Assembly (NCBI RefSeq): GCF_009389715.1
Contig: NW_024067836.1
Span: 320,001 to 384,000 of the forward strand
Source of the DNA: Phoenix dactylifera
Lineage: Eukaryota; Streptophyta; Magnoliopsida; Arecales; Arecaceae
DNA: 64,000 nucleotides
Direction of reading: 5' to 3'
Position numbers and translations under genes: made by a program. The notes under the pieces are model-generated. The model had not been told where the DNA came from and did not search any database. It worked only from the letters and a program-made list of their open reading frames with translations. Shown piece by piece: positions 44,861-56,267 of this stretch. The stretch's first letter is position 1, and every line of letters begins with the position of its first letter.

Positions 44861-46096
44861 TCATATTTTCATTTTGGGTACCCAAGCTTGCTTGGGTTCT
44901 TGAGAGTTAGGACATATGGTTCCTTTTGGAACCCAAATCTGTTTAATAGTAATAACTTTACCATTTGATTTAATTGTGTTAGAACGATGGAAAAAGTTGT
45001 TATGCTCATTCTTTTCATGTTTGAAATAAGTTATCTTATTTAATGGTTTGCTTGGTGAATTGATAACCTTTTTCTTTAGGGATTCATTGCTAAGTGAAGG
45101 AGTTAAGCCAAATTTTGATTTATCAAAATCAGCATGTTGGCTTTCAAACATCATTTTTAATCTTTCTGAACTTACAGTAAATTTGTTAATAAAAGACTTC
45201 AATTGGTTAATTTCTTTACTTAAGTTTTGATTTTCTTTAATTAAATTCTGATTTTTCTGAATTAATTGTTCTGAATTTAACCTTAAAATTTTATTTTCAG
45301 AATTTAGTTTATCTTGTATTTCATCATTAGAATTTCTTTCTTTTGAAATTTTCAGATTTAGTTTCTTAAGATTTTTATTCTTCACAGCTAATTTTCTACA
45401 TTCACCATACAAATCATGAAAAACATTTAATAATTCATCATAAGAGAATTCTTCTTGAAAATCATTTGAGGTAAGAGTAGATTCAGATTTTACCTTGTCT
45501 TCTTGTGCCATAAAGCACGAGTTAGTTACCTCTTGTAGTTCCTTGGAGCGAATATCATCATTGTTGCTCCTAACTTTTAATTTCTTGCTTGACTCTTTCT
45601 TGGTCAAGGCTTTCTTCCTTTTTATCTCTTTCTTCCTTTCTTCTAGCTTCCTCTTCTTCTTTGTCTTTAGGAAGCTTTTGAATCTTTCTTCCTGATTTAG
45701 AGTGTTTCCTGCATGCTCAATATTAGTCTTGCAATTATCCTCAAGTAAACTAACATGGGGTTCTTCGGAAATATCATAAGTTGCTTCAAGAGTATCCCAT
45801 ATTTGTTTGGCAGATGAACATATACAAATTTGGTTGAAAATATTTTTATTAAATGCACAGTAGAGAAGGTTCATAGCCTTAGCATTTAGTTCAGCCAAAT
45901 TTTTATCGAACATACTTTCAATTAATTTCGTGGGTGTGTGTAGGCCATTTGTTATGACATTCCATAACTCATAGTTTTGTGATTGAGTAAAGATTTTCAT
46001 TCTGGCTTTCCATTGAATATAGTTAGATCCATCAAACAGTGGAGGTCTGTTTGTGGAAAGTCCCTCAGCAAGTAATACGTTATCTGGGGTTGTCAT
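44861..46096 (-). CDS. Copia E gag-like protein (SIRE type, internally shortened)
   Basis: An intact frame of 411 codons from ATG 46096. N-terminal part: LSTNRPPLFDGSNYIQWKAR, MKIFTQSQNYELWNVI, AMNLLYCAFNKNIFNQICIC, SAKQIWDTLEATYD, the copia gag (UBN2/DUF4219-like) region. The usual middle of the domain is missing: after KTNIEHAGNTLNQEERFKSF comes a Lys/Glu-rich stretch (KKKRKLEERKKEIKRKK), then a long coiled-coil-like region (residues about 220-300) and a basic C-terminus ending with the repeated motif KQIWVPKG and KQAWVPKM. I see no CCHC knuckle. The frame could be read through to 46177 in the LTR, but the ATG after the PBS is the natural start. This is the only protein copia E could make. 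Confidence 0.82.
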   Translation of the reverse strand: MTTPDNVLLAEGLSTNRPPLFDGSNYIQWKARMKIFTQSQNYELWNVITNGLHTPTKLIESMFDKNLAELNAKAMNLLYCAFNKNIFNQICICSSAKQIWDTLEATYDISEEPHVSLLEDNCKTNIEHAGNTLNQEERFKSFLKTKKKRKLEERKKEIKRKKALTKKESSKKLKVRSNNDDIRSKELQEVTNSCFMAQEDKVKSESTLTSNDFQEEFSYDELLNVFHDLYGECRKLAVKNKNLKKLNLKISKERNSNDEIQDKLNSENKILRLNSEQLIQKNQNLIKENQNLSKEINQLKSFINKFTVSSERLKMMFESQHADFDKSKFGLTPSLSNESLKKKVINSPSKPLNKITYFKHEKNEHNNFFHRSNTIKSNGKVITIKQIWVPKGTICPNSQEPKQAWVPKMKI

Positions 46097-46140
46097 GATC
46101 TTTGGCTCTAGTCGGTTAAGACTACAAATAATATTTGAGC

Positions 46141-46156
46141 ACCTGCTCTGATACCA
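46141..46156 (-). other. Primer-binding site of copia E (initiator tRNA-Met)
   Basis: Minus strand TGGTATCAGAGCAGGT starts two bases after the 5' LTR. It matches the 3' end of initiator tRNA-Met as used by copia elements. Confidence 0.9.
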
Positions 46157-46158
46157 CT

Positions 46159-48273
46159 TGTTGCCCAGTAGATACAACCCAAGAGGGGGGGTGAATTGGG
46201 TCTTTTAAAACTTTTAAACTACTTCTAAGACTTTTCAATTAATTATGCTAAGTTGTATAGATGCGCAGTGGAATTTAAACTTAGCAACAGTATGATTTAT
46301 TGAATGGGACTTGATTAAGTAAATTGAGTATGCTTGCAACTAAGGGATGCGTAGATAAGAGTTAAGCAAGCAATATATCTAAGTAAGCAAGTTAGACAAT
46401 GACAAAAAGCATCACAAACACAACAAATATATAGTGGTTCGGTGCACCCCAGCACCTACATCCACTCTCCAAGACCTCTTGGGAATTCCACTATAATCCT
46501 ACAGATTACAGCCGGTTGTTTTACAAGCTCACAACCCAACTTGTTGTTTTGCGAGATAACAACGAACTCGGTCGGTTTTCACAGGCTCACCGACTAGAAC
46601 CAACCGATTGTTTTCTCGGGTTCACAATCAAACCCAGTTGGTTTTCCCACAGGCTCACCAACCACAACCTTACACCGTTGGTTTTCCCTTTGGCTCACCA
46701 ACAAACCTTAACCCCTTGATTCAATCCCTTGATTGAATCAAGTTACAAGATATTAAAACAAAGGTTTAAAACAAATCAAAGCTTCTTAAACAAGCAAATG
46801 TAACAATATAAACAAGTAGAGTAAAGAGAAGCCCTCAAACGAGTTTTGAAGATGAAGGATCTCGGCTTCTTCTTTACTTGACCCTCTTCTGATTTGGCAC
46901 GAAGTAGAGGATCACGGAGGCAGCACACGGATGGAGAGGAAGCTTTGGGATTCACTTGGATGCTCTTCTTCTCTCTATTTCGCTTTGGATGGCCCTTTTG
47001 TGCTTATGGAGGATTTTTCTTGTAATCTCTTTGAGATCTCTTCTCTAAATGTTCTCTCCCACTTCCATACCTTCTCCCCTAGCTCTCCTCTTGATTTTAT
47101 AGCTTTTGGTGGCGTGGAAACAAAAACTAGCCTTTAGAGACAAAAATAGAGCCGTTATGACCCGTCTGCACATTCTGACAATGTATCCGTTGGGCTCGGA
47201 GTCGACTCGCGCGATCTGGAGTCGACTCGGCTGTAGCAGGAGTCGACTCATGCTTTTCTGGAGTCGGCTCGGCAACTGTTCCAGATTTGAATTGAAGTGG
47301 TCTTCTCGACTGGGAGTCGACTCCCCAAAATCTGGAGCTGACCTTGCACTTTTGGAGTCGGCTCATCCCAAGGAATCCATAGATGTATTCTTCAACTTGG
47401 CTCACTCGAGTCGACTCGTGAATTCTGGGAGTCGACTCGGCGCTCAGAGGCCGAACTCCCGATCTTCTGTCTTTTGGCTCGTGCAGTCTTGGAGTCGACT
47501 CGAACTGTCTCGGAGTCGACTCGGCCCTCAGTATCCAAAAACAGTCTTCTGTCTTTTGGGGTCGCGTTGCCTTGGAGTCGACTCGAACTGTCTTGGAGTC
47601 GACTCGCCTCTCAGAGTCGAAAATACCGTCTTCTGTCTTTGGGGTTGCGCTGCCTCGGAGTCGACTCGGATTTTGCGGGAGTCGACTCGGCTCTCAGTGT
47701 CCGAAAGTTGCTCTCTGACTTTTGCTTTGTATCACACTGGGAGTCGACTCTCGCTTCCTTTGGAGTCGACCTGCCAACCATCGGAGTCGACTCGAGTTCC
47801 TCCGGAGTCGACTCGGCTCTCAGGGTCCAAAATAACTTCTCTGTCTTTCTGTCTGTGACTCCCTGGAGTCGACTCGTACTACCCTGGAGTCGACTCGGCA
47901 AGCATCGGAGTCGACTCGCGCTCTTCAGGAGTCGACTCGTTGACAGGTTCTGAGATGAATCTTTCTGTGCGGCTGTCTGTTGCTCCTTGGAGTCGACTCG
48001 GAACTGTAGGAGTCGACTCGAGTGCCTTTCCTTTGAATTTTTCTTAAAACTTGCTCTTCTAAATTGAAGCCTTTGAACTTGAATCTTGGGCCAATGAGGT
48101 GTGGCTTTCTTCTAACTTTTCTTGAGAGCTTTGGAGGCTTTCTTGAATTCTTCCAACTTGCTATGTTCCTTGCAAAATAAATAATCTTTCTTCTTGCAAC
48201 ACAAACATTAGTATTTATACTTCAAGGTTTTGTGATCATCAAAATCAATCTTTAAATCAATCTTTGGTCATCA
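46159..48273 (-). repeat. 5' LTR of copia E
   Basis: 2115 bp, near-identical to 37244-39357. Carries the same GAGTCGACTC array at about 47196-48022. Confidence 0.95.
47196..48022. repeat. Array of the palindrome GAGTCGACTC in the copia E 5' LTR
   Basis: Same order and spacing of about 21 palindromes as in the partner LTR, with only a few substitutions, most of them in spacers. Confidence 0.95.
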
Positions 48274-48278
48274 GTGAA

Positions 48279-49619
48279 CAACCCTATATTCATCTAAACA
48301 AGTTTTTGACAATCTGTCAAACATTTAGAAATCAAAACTTAGATGAAGAGGGTATTAAATTAAGATTGTTTCCCATGACTTTAGAAGATCGTGCTGCTGC
48401 ATGGTTGTATTCCCTTGCTTCAAATTCCATCACATCATGGGAACAGTTGTCTAGGAAGTTCATGGCTAAGTTCTATCCCATGGTAAAAACTGAAAAAATT
48501 AAGGATGCCATCAGAACTTTTAGAGAAAAATCTGAGGAGGAATTTTTCCAACTTTGGGAAAGATTCCATGATCTGTTAGTCAAGTGCCCGCACCATGGGC
48601 TTGACAAGGCTGATCTAGTACATTTCTTTTACAAAGGACTAACTCCGGCACATAGAAACATGATTGAGTCCATGCACAAGGGTAGGTTCATGAACCAAAC
48701 CCTGGATCAAGCCTATGAATTTCTTGTTGACTTAGCCGAGAACGCCCAAAATTGGAGTAGCTATGGTGAGGAAGTAAATAAAGATGAGTTCGGGTCTAGA
48801 AAACCAGGTAATTATGAAATGAAAACAGACCCAGAACTCAAAAATGTTATGTCCAACCTAGTGAATGGGATGAACAATTTAAGTAAAAAGTTTGATGCTT
48901 TTACTGTTTCCACTAGTTCGAGTTCATACAAAGAGTCAAATCCCATCATGAAAGTGGAACACGAGTCATATAGTTTGTGTGTCTTGTGTAACAGTCCGGA
49001 GCATCTAGTGGAGTGCTGCCCTAATCTGCCCATCATAAAGGCCGAGCAAGCAAATGCTCTAAATTCATATAGTGCCTTTAAGAAGCCCACTCCCAACTCG
49101 TTCAGCCCAGTTTACCACCCTGATAATAGGTTCCACCTAAATTTCTCATACAAGCAAAATGAACCTATTCAGCATCAAAGTGGTCCACCAGGTTTTCAAA
49201 ACAACTTCCCCAGGATAGGTCCACCACAAATGAACCAACCTTTGGTTCCATCTGTACCTCCTTATAATGCCCCTATTCCACAGCAACCTTCACAATTAGA
49301 AACCATGATGGCTAATATGATGAAACAACAACAAGATTTTATCAAGCAACAACAACAGACCAATACAGCCCAAGCCCAGACTAACCAATTCCATGCACAA
49401 GCAATTGCAAAACTTGAGGTTAGTCTGAGCCAAATAGCTAACTCTCTAGGGGATAGGAAGAAAGGTGAACTACCTAGTCAACCAGTGCCTAACCCTAGTA
49501 GACAACAAAATCAAGGTCAGATAGGTCAGCATCAAATCAATTCTAATGGAAATCCGACCTATGAAGTCCAGGCAATTACCACTTTAAGGTCTGGCAAGCA
49601 AGTGGACAATAAAGTCTAA
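48279..49619 (+). pseudogene. Gypsy D gag, second part
   Basis: Continues in frame after copia E: PYIHLNKFLTICQTFRNQNL, LRLFPMTLEDRAAAWLYSLA, WEQLSRKFMAKFYPMVKTEK, EEFFQLWERFHDLLVKCPHH and HFFYKGLTPAHRNMIE (retrotransposon gag domain). A cysteine pair region CVLCNSPEHLVECCP (C-x2-C-x4-H-x4-C) is an intact zinc knuckle. A Gln/Pro-rich tail follows. One TAA (49617-49619) ends it in the same frame as the protease, where a CAA would fit. Apart from the copia E insertion and this stop, gag is intact. Confidence 0.92.
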
Positions 49620-50618
49620 CTTCCTGAACACGAAAAGGAAAATAAAACTGAATCCGATAAGAACCCTATTCAGAAGAAGGGTCAAGAACAGGACAAACCG
49701 GAAAAAAGGGAAGAACCCATAAAAACATACAAACCCAAGGTTCCCTTTCCCAGTAGACTTCGGGACTCCAAGAAACAATCTAACTTTGATGAAATCATGG
49801 AAGTCTTTAAAACTGTTCAAATAAATATACCTTTTCTCGATGCCATAAGACAAATTCCCTCCTATACAAAATTCTTGAAAGACCTCACCACGGTCAAAAG
49901 AAAAACCAGTATTCCTAGGCAAGCTGTTATGGCTGCACAAGCCTCATCTCTCATTCAACAACAGATTGCCCCGAAATTCAAAGACCCTGGTTGCCCAACT
50001 ATTGAAATAAAAATAGGAGAGACGATCATCCAAAGAGCTCTATTAGATTTAGGAGCCAGTGTAAACCTACTTCCCTACTATGTGTACCAAAAATTAGGTT
50101 TGGGAGAATTAAAGCCTACAAATATTATCCTTTCCTTAGCAGATAGGACAGTGAAGTACCCCAAGGGGATTGTAGAGGATGTAATAGTGAAAGTAAATGA
50201 GTTTTACTATCCTATGGACTTCGTTATCCTTGAGACTGAACCTGCAATACATCCAGACAGTCACACACCTATAATTTTAGGTAGACCTTTCTTAGCCACA
50301 GCAAATGCGGTGATCAACTGTCGAAATAGGATGCTGAAGTTATCTTTTGGCAACATGAAAGTCGAGCTTAATGTCTTCAACATAAGTAAACAACTACCAG
50401 ACGACAAAGAAATCAATGAAGTTGACATGATTGAAAGTCTGGTTCAGGAGACTTTCTTACAAACTTATAATAAGGACCCTTTAGAAGCTTACCTTGCCCA
50501 TTCCGAGGAAGGGGTCAAGCATGCGCCTCTTAGTTCTGTTCCCCTTAGGAGCATAGATCGTCATCAGCCGACTGTTCTTCATCGGACTCTTCCAAAACCA
50601 TTCTTAGATAATGGTTGA
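49620..50618 (+). CDS. Gypsy D aspartic protease, end of coding region
   Basis: In frame with gag and open from the TAA to 50618. FPSRLRDSKKQSNFDEIMEV, then KFLKDLTTVKRK, QQQIAPKFKDPGCPTIEIKI, the active site ALLDLGASVNLLPYYVYQKL, LKPTNIILSLADRTVKYPKG, FYYPMDFVILETEPAIH, and IILGRPFLATANAVINCRNR. The protein runs on for about 75 residues and ends FLDNG-stop with no reverse transcriptase. The protease looks intact. It could be made by readthrough of the TAA or from an internal ATG (49797). Confidence 0.88.
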   Translation, partial: LPEHEKENKTESDKNPIQKKGQEQDKPEKREEPIKTYKPKVPFPSRLRDSKKQSNFDEIMEVFKTVQINIPFLDAIRQIPSYTKFLKDLTTVKRKTSIPRQAVMAAQASSLIQQQIAPKFKDPGCPTIEIKIGETIIQRALLDLGASVNLLPYYVYQKLGLGELKPTNIILSLADRTVKYPKGIVEDVIVKVNEFYYPMDFVILETEPAIHPDSHTPIILGRPFLATANAVINCRNRMLKLSFGNMKVELNVFNISKQLPDDKEINEVDMIESLVQETFLQTYNKDPLEAYLAHSEEGVKHAPLSSVPLRSIDRHQPTVLHRTLPKPFLDNG

Positions 50619-52071
50619 AAAAAAAGGAGATTTACATTTTGTCTGGCTGAAGACATAAAACTTAGCGCTCTTGGGAGGCAACCCAACATATAAATATCTT
50701 CTATAAAAAAAAAAAATTACTAACATGCAGGTTTGGGGGATTTTGCCCCAATTTTCAATTTACCCACCCATATCAGGTAACCTCTCCTCTGTCCTCTTAC
50801 TGCTTTAAATTTTCTTTAATATTGAGGACAATGTTAGATATAGGTTTGGGGGTATTTTTAAGCATTTGGAATTTTATAAAAATAAAAAAAAAGTTTTTAG
50901 TTAAAATAAAAAAAAATATACAACACACAAGGTATATAAAATCTAAGAGCCCAATGACTAGTTGGAAATAGTGCAAAGTGAGTTCTTTTTATTAAGTTCC
51001 TTTTAGTGAGTTGTAAGCTAATTAGTGCTTTGAATTTCACAACACATCTGGCCTGCATTTTCTAAGGTATAGGTTCGACATTGTGTTGAGAATATGGTAG
51101 CAACCTCGAATCCTGATGAACCATCTTTTTCTGATCCAAAAAAAAAAAAAAGGTGGATTTAGTCAGGTACATCGAAAAGGGCTACCTATTGTCAAAGGTC
51201 AGCGGGCTTGTGATGAGGAACCCGAGCATAGGTCCGTAGGGGAGTCTTGATGCCCGACATCTCATGCCAACTGGTGTGGAAATTGTCGACTAATTGCTCG
51301 CTACATGGAGGAATCATCACAGGAGTAAAAGTGCACAATATATACATTATCATTTCTCTTTCAAAAAAAAAAGAAAAAGAAAAAAAAAGAAAAAAAAGAG
51401 AGAAGAAAAAAAAATGAAAAACAAAAAAATGTATATTGACCTTAAAAAAGACAATAGTGTGAAAGCCGTCATTGTAAAAATTCGAGTAAACTGGAATATT
51501 ACATATAAAGCCCATGAGGTATTAAAGTAAACATCCACAGCTCTCGAAATCCTGCAGAAAAGATGATTTTGAATCAGCAAATAGGTCTTGTCCGACCAAT
51601 TCTTGGAAACTACTAATATTAGCGATATTTTGGAGATCCAAAACCTTAGCTTGTGCATGGTCCAAACTTCACTGAGCACTCAAGTATAAATAAGTTTTAC
51701 AACTTCCTAACGGAAAACTTAATGACTTCAACTTAAATTGCATACTAACCTAGAATTTGGGCTACTTAGTAATTAAAACCTTGTGTGCTTTTGAAATTAT
51801 TATCAGTTATGTACTTGAAATTAGACTTTCATTTCATAAAATAAATTTTATTTTGGGATTGAAGTTTGTGGGTAACTTCACTGCAAACCCTCACGAGACA
51901 ACACTCGTCCACTAGGGTAACCTAGGGGTTTAAAGGCTTGTTGCACGTGCTAAGTGCAATCGTAATGCTCTATGAAAATGAGTATTTATCTTACTATTTT
52001 TAAATAATAAATTACACTTTTGCACTCTCATTTTATCATTTTCGCACTAAATTGCTAGAGACTAGCAATAA
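50619..52071 (+). other. Non-coding 3' region of gypsy D
   Basis: Directly after protease come CATAAAACTTAGCGCTCTTG and GGGAGGCAACCCAA (50655-50688), a motif I associate with sequence downstream of integrase in Athila/Tat elements, then AGGTTTGGGGGATTTT and ATTGAGGACAATGT with TTTGGGGGTA (50821-50852). An A/GA-rich tract lies at 51361-51420. No pol domain is present. Confidence 0.7.
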
Positions 52072-52086
52072 GCTGGTTGGGGGGTG
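52072..52086 (+). other. Polypurine tract of gypsy D
   Basis: GCTGGTTGGGGGGTG abuts the TGATGAG start of the 3' LTR. Confidence 0.85.
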
Positions 52087-54139
52087 TGATGAGAGCACAA
52101 AAGTGCGACCTACATGTCACCTAAATTAGTATTATTGCTAACCGATAATGATAAATTCACTAGATTAATATTATATTTGGGTTTGGCACAGATTTTCATA
52201 AATTAGAGATAAAATGCACATTGAGTACAAATTTGACTAAAAAAGGATCCCTTCCCAGATCCGACCCGGTTGAAGATCGGGTCGGGTCCGAGTCAGAGTC
52301 GGGTCCGAATCGGGTCCAATTTTTCTGTGCTTTTGGGAAAGAATTTTGGAAAAATCTAATTTGGCCATATCATAACTATGAGGTGCTAGGTGACCCATGA
52401 CTTGAAAGACTTGAAATTGACCTCCAGTCAGAATAGAAGACCCGTGACGAACTAAGTCCATCCGTCTACAAGCCAAATTTCATATCATACTATTTTTTAT
52501 TATTATCCATATGACTAATTGGACGGAACTTGGTGTCTCCCAGCTCCCTCTCAGGAGGGCAAAGAAAGGCCCAGATCTTCTTCCAAAATTCAATTCCATT
52601 ACAGAAACCGGCACATGACCCATGGCGAGATCCAAGCGCTCGATCGAACGCAGCCAGCACCCTTCCTCTTCCGTGATCCCAGCCGTGGCATCCGTCCCAT
52701 CTCTTCCGCCCGTTTCAAGTGCAGCTCGGATCCGCGTCCCCACCTTCCATCCGCGTCGTGCCAGCAAGCAGCCGCGTCCAAGCTTCTCCCAGCGAATCCC
52801 ATTTGCAAGCCGAGATCCCAGCAACGCCAGAAGAAGGAAATAGGAAGCAAATCCCAGCATCGCCCACGTGCGTCTCCTCCCTTCTGATTTCAAGCCGTGA
52901 TCACCGCATTCATCTCCCTCAAAGCAAGGAAGATCCCAGCCTCCTCCTCCGCGCTCATCATCCACGGATCCTCCTCCCCGTCGATCCAGCTTCCAATCCG
53001 GCACCCAAAGAAGGAAGCCCCAGCATCCTTCCTCTTCCGCGTACGATCCCGGATGATCCGCCTCCCATCAACGCCACAGCAACGGATTCCCAGCATCCAC
53101 GCGAGCCTCCTTCCTTCCGCGACAGCATCCTGCGTCCGTCCTCCCCTTCCTTCCGCAATCACCGGCGATCCCGCATCCGTGGCCCAAAGAAGCAAGACCG
53201 TCCCCACCTTCCGCTTCCATGCCGTCATCCCGTCGATCTCGCAGCATCCCTAGCCTCCCGCGCTCGATTTCAGCGCCCGGATCCGCTTCTCCCAGCCTTC
53301 GTCCAACTATAAGAAGGAAGGAGGTCGGCAAGGAGAGGGGGGGAGTCGAAGGAGAAAGAGAGCTGGGTGGAGGCCAAGAAACAGAGAGAAGGGAGGAGAA
53401 GACGTGCTCGGTTGGGGGTTAAGGCTGAGAGTCGGAGGAGAAGGAGAGCTCGGTTGGAGGTGGAGGCCAAGAGAGGAGTCGGCTGGGTGTTGAGAAGAAG
53501 AAACAGAGCAAGTGCTCTGTTCTTGGGAAGAAGAAGAACATAAAAAAATTATTTTATGTTGGAAGTCCACCGTGGGAGTGGGAGAGAAAGAGAAGTGATT
53601 TTTTTTTTCTTTGTTCTCTTTTCTTTATTTTATTTGCAAAATAGGGGAGTATTAGGCCTCTAATCTCCACTTTTATTTGTAATCAGTTTTCTTTTTATGA
53701 AATCCATCAATTTTCTTTTATGCAATCTATGTTCTAAGTTTCAGTTTAATTCCCGCAATTTATTTTATTTGTACTGAAAATCTTATTTAAATATTTTCCT
53801 TTGCTGCTTGACCGCTACTCTGCATTACATTCTCAATTACAAAGTTTTCTTTCTTTTCTTTGTTTATTTTTCGAATAGAAAATATATTCTCTAATAGACT
53901 AGAGAATCATTCCACAGCCCCGAAGTAATGTTTTTCTTTTATTATTCAAAAATCGATTTCAAAACCGAGTGAACGTTCTATTTTTTATGCAACTCCAATC
54001 GCCTCCCTGTGGATCGATCTCTTACAACCGCTATTTTTCGAGTAGGAAAGGTAAGAGTAAAATTAAATTTAAACTTTGTTTGTCGGTTCTAACAACGATC
54101 TGTTTAGCATATTTTTAGTTAGACAGGAAAGGACGAACA
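52087..54139 (+). repeat. 3' LTR of gypsy D
   Basis: 2053 bp, near-identical to 33724-35779; CCCTGTGGATCGA at 54005-54017. Confidence 0.95.
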
Positions 54140-56138
54140 AGCTTCACTGATCTACCTATGTTTCTTTGGGGAGATGCCTTATTATCCGCAATTTATTTAT
54201 TGAATAGAGTTCCCTCTAAATCCGTTCCTACCACACCGTATGAGATATGGCATGGTAAGAAACCGAGTCTTGGTCACATCAAGATTTGGGGATGTCCGGC
54301 CCATGTCAAGAGAATGCAGGCGGACAAGTTAGAGCCTAGGACCATAAGTGCTCGTTTTATAGGATATCCTAAAGAGTCATTAGGATACAATTTTTACGTC
54401 TCAGAGGATCACAATGTGTTTGTGAGCCGACATGCCGTCTTCTTGGAAAAACAGTTTATCCTTGATAGAGGCAGTGGGAGAAAAATTGAGCTTGAAGAGA
54501 GAGTCTCTGAAAAGCAACGAGTCATGGATCCTATAGAACCTATTCACACAGAGCCAGTACACGTAGTACCTCTTCCACCTCGTAGATCTAGTAGGGTCTC
54601 CCATCCTCCCGATAGATACATAGGTATACTAGTAGAGGACACCGAGGAAATGTTTCTCATGGGAGATAGGGAACATGTACAGGATCCCAATACCTACAAC
54701 GAGGCGATATCTGATATTGATTCCGAGAAATGGCTGGAAGCCATGAAGTCAGAGATAGACTCCATGTATTCCAACCAAGTCTGGACTTTAGTAGATCCAC
54801 CAGAAGGTATAGTACCTATTGGATGTAAATGGATCTACAAAAGAAAAATAGGTTCGGATGAAAAGGTAGAGACCTATAAGGCAAGGCTAGTGGCGAAAGG
54901 GTATAGTCAGCACGAAGGCATTGATTATCAGGAGACCTTTTCACCTGTAGCCATGCTAAAATCCATTCGAACATTGCTTGTCATTGCAGCATTTCATGAT
55001 TATGAAATATGGCAGATGGATGTGAAAACTGCTTTCCTGAGTGGATATCTTGATGAAGATATCTATATGAAGCAGCCTTTGGGTTTCACTTCCAGTGATG
55101 AAGATCACAAGGTTTGCAAGCTGCAAAGGTCCATCTATGGACTAAAGCAAGCATCTCGGAGTTGGAACACTCGTTTCAATGATGCGATCAAATCGTTTGA
55201 TTTCATCAAGAACGAAGAGGAACCGTGTGTTTATAAGAAGGTTAGTGGGAGTGCTGTCGTGTTTCTCGTACTGTACGTGGATGACATCCTCCTAATAGGG
55301 AATGATATTTCCATGCTAACCTCGGTCAAGGTCTGGTTGTCAAAAGAGTTCTCCATGAAAGACCTTAGGGAAGCATCCTATATTTTGGGGATTAAGGTCT
55401 ATAGAGATAGATCTAAGAGGTTGCTTGGCCTATCACAGAAAATGTACATAGAGGAGGTACTGAAGAGGTTCAGTATGGAAAACTCCAAGAGGGGTCTATT
55501 ACCCCTAAGGCATGGGATTCATCTCTCCAAGAAGATGTGCCCCAACACATATGAAGAGATACAACGCATGAGCAAGATTCCTTATGCTTCGGCAATAGGG
55601 AGCCTCATGTATGCCATGCTGTGTACACGACCTGATATAGCCCTTGCTGTGAGTGTCACTAGCAGATATCAGTCGAATCCAGGCGAAGAGCACTGGACAG
55701 CTGTGAAGAACATCTTAAGTACTTAAGAAGAACTAAAGATTTGTTCTTGGTTTTTGGAGGATCATCAGAGTTAAAGGTAGAAGGATACACAGATTCAGAC
55801 TTCATGACTGATATTGACGATAGAAAGTCTACATCTGGATATGTGTTCTTGTGCAATGGTGGTACGGTAAATTGGAAGAGTTCCAAACAACCGATCATTG
55901 CTGATTCTACCATGGAAGCTGAGTATATCGCCGTCTCTGAAGCTGCAAAGGAAGCCTTCTGGTTCAAGAAATTCATTGCAGAGCTAGATGTAATGCCATC
56001 AGATGCCATCACACTCTACTGCGATAATAATGGCGCCATAGCTCTTGCTAAGGAGCCTAGGTCTCATCAGAAGTCCAAGCACATAGAGCGGCGCTTTCAC
56101 CTCATACGCGACTACCTGAAGAAATATGTCGAGGTGTA
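54140..56138 (+). pseudogene. Copia C integrase end, reverse transcriptase and RNase H
   Basis: Continues copia C after gypsy D. Integrase C-terminus: [60 protein letters not shown]. Reverse transcriptase: [96 protein letters not shown], the catalytic YVDD ([12 protein letters not shown]), and [21 protein letters not shown] one-base deletion near 55708 shifts into RNase H: EGYTDSDFMTDIDDRKSTSG, VNWKSSKQPIIADSTMEAEY, CDNNGAIALAKEPRSHQKSK, HIERRFHLIRDYLKK. A TAG (56137-56139) stands before RVDSTDNVADPLTKQ. The 522-codon reverse transcriptase frame itself is intact. Confidence 0.93.
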
Positions 56139-56252
56139 GAGAGTAGACTCCACGGACAACGTGGCGGACCCGCTCACTAAGCAGTTAAATCAGCAGAAGA
56201 CTGAAGCCCACCTTGAGAAAATGGAACTTAGATATATGTCTGATTGGCTTTA

Positions 56253-56267
56253 GTGCAAGTGGGAGAT
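56253..56267 (+). other. Polypurine tract of copia C
   Basis: GTGCAAGTGGGAGAT precedes TGTTAAATG, the U3 start; standard position for Tork/SIRE-like copia elements. Confidence 0.75.

Larger units (their letters stand above)
37244..48273 (-). mobile_element. Copia E: SIRE-like copia element with gag but degenerate pol, nested in gypsy D gag
   Basis: Perfect TSDs GTGAA (37239-37243, 48274-48278). LTRs are 37244-39357 (2114 bp) and 46159-48273 (2115 bp), differing at fewer than about 20 sites by eye. Read on the minus strand: 5' LTR (right), initiator tRNA-Met PBS, gag, integrase remnants, about 4.3 kb of AT-rich non-coding DNA, PPT, 3' LTR (left). It is the innermost and one of the youngest insertions. 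Confidence 0.93.
33724..54139 (+). mobile_element. Gypsy D: non-autonomous Ty3/gypsy element with gag and protease only, containing copia E
   Basis: TSDs AGCTT (33719-33723 and 54140-54144). LTRs are 33724-35779 (2056 bp) and 52087-54139 (2053 bp), differing at roughly 20 sites by eye, about 1%. Internal order: disrupted PBS and inverted repeat, leader, gag (split by copia E), protease, non-coding 3' region, PPT. There is no reverse transcriptase, RNase H or integrase: protease is followed directly by the 3' region motifs. Gag and protease are Athila-like and related to gypsy B. Confidence 0.93.
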
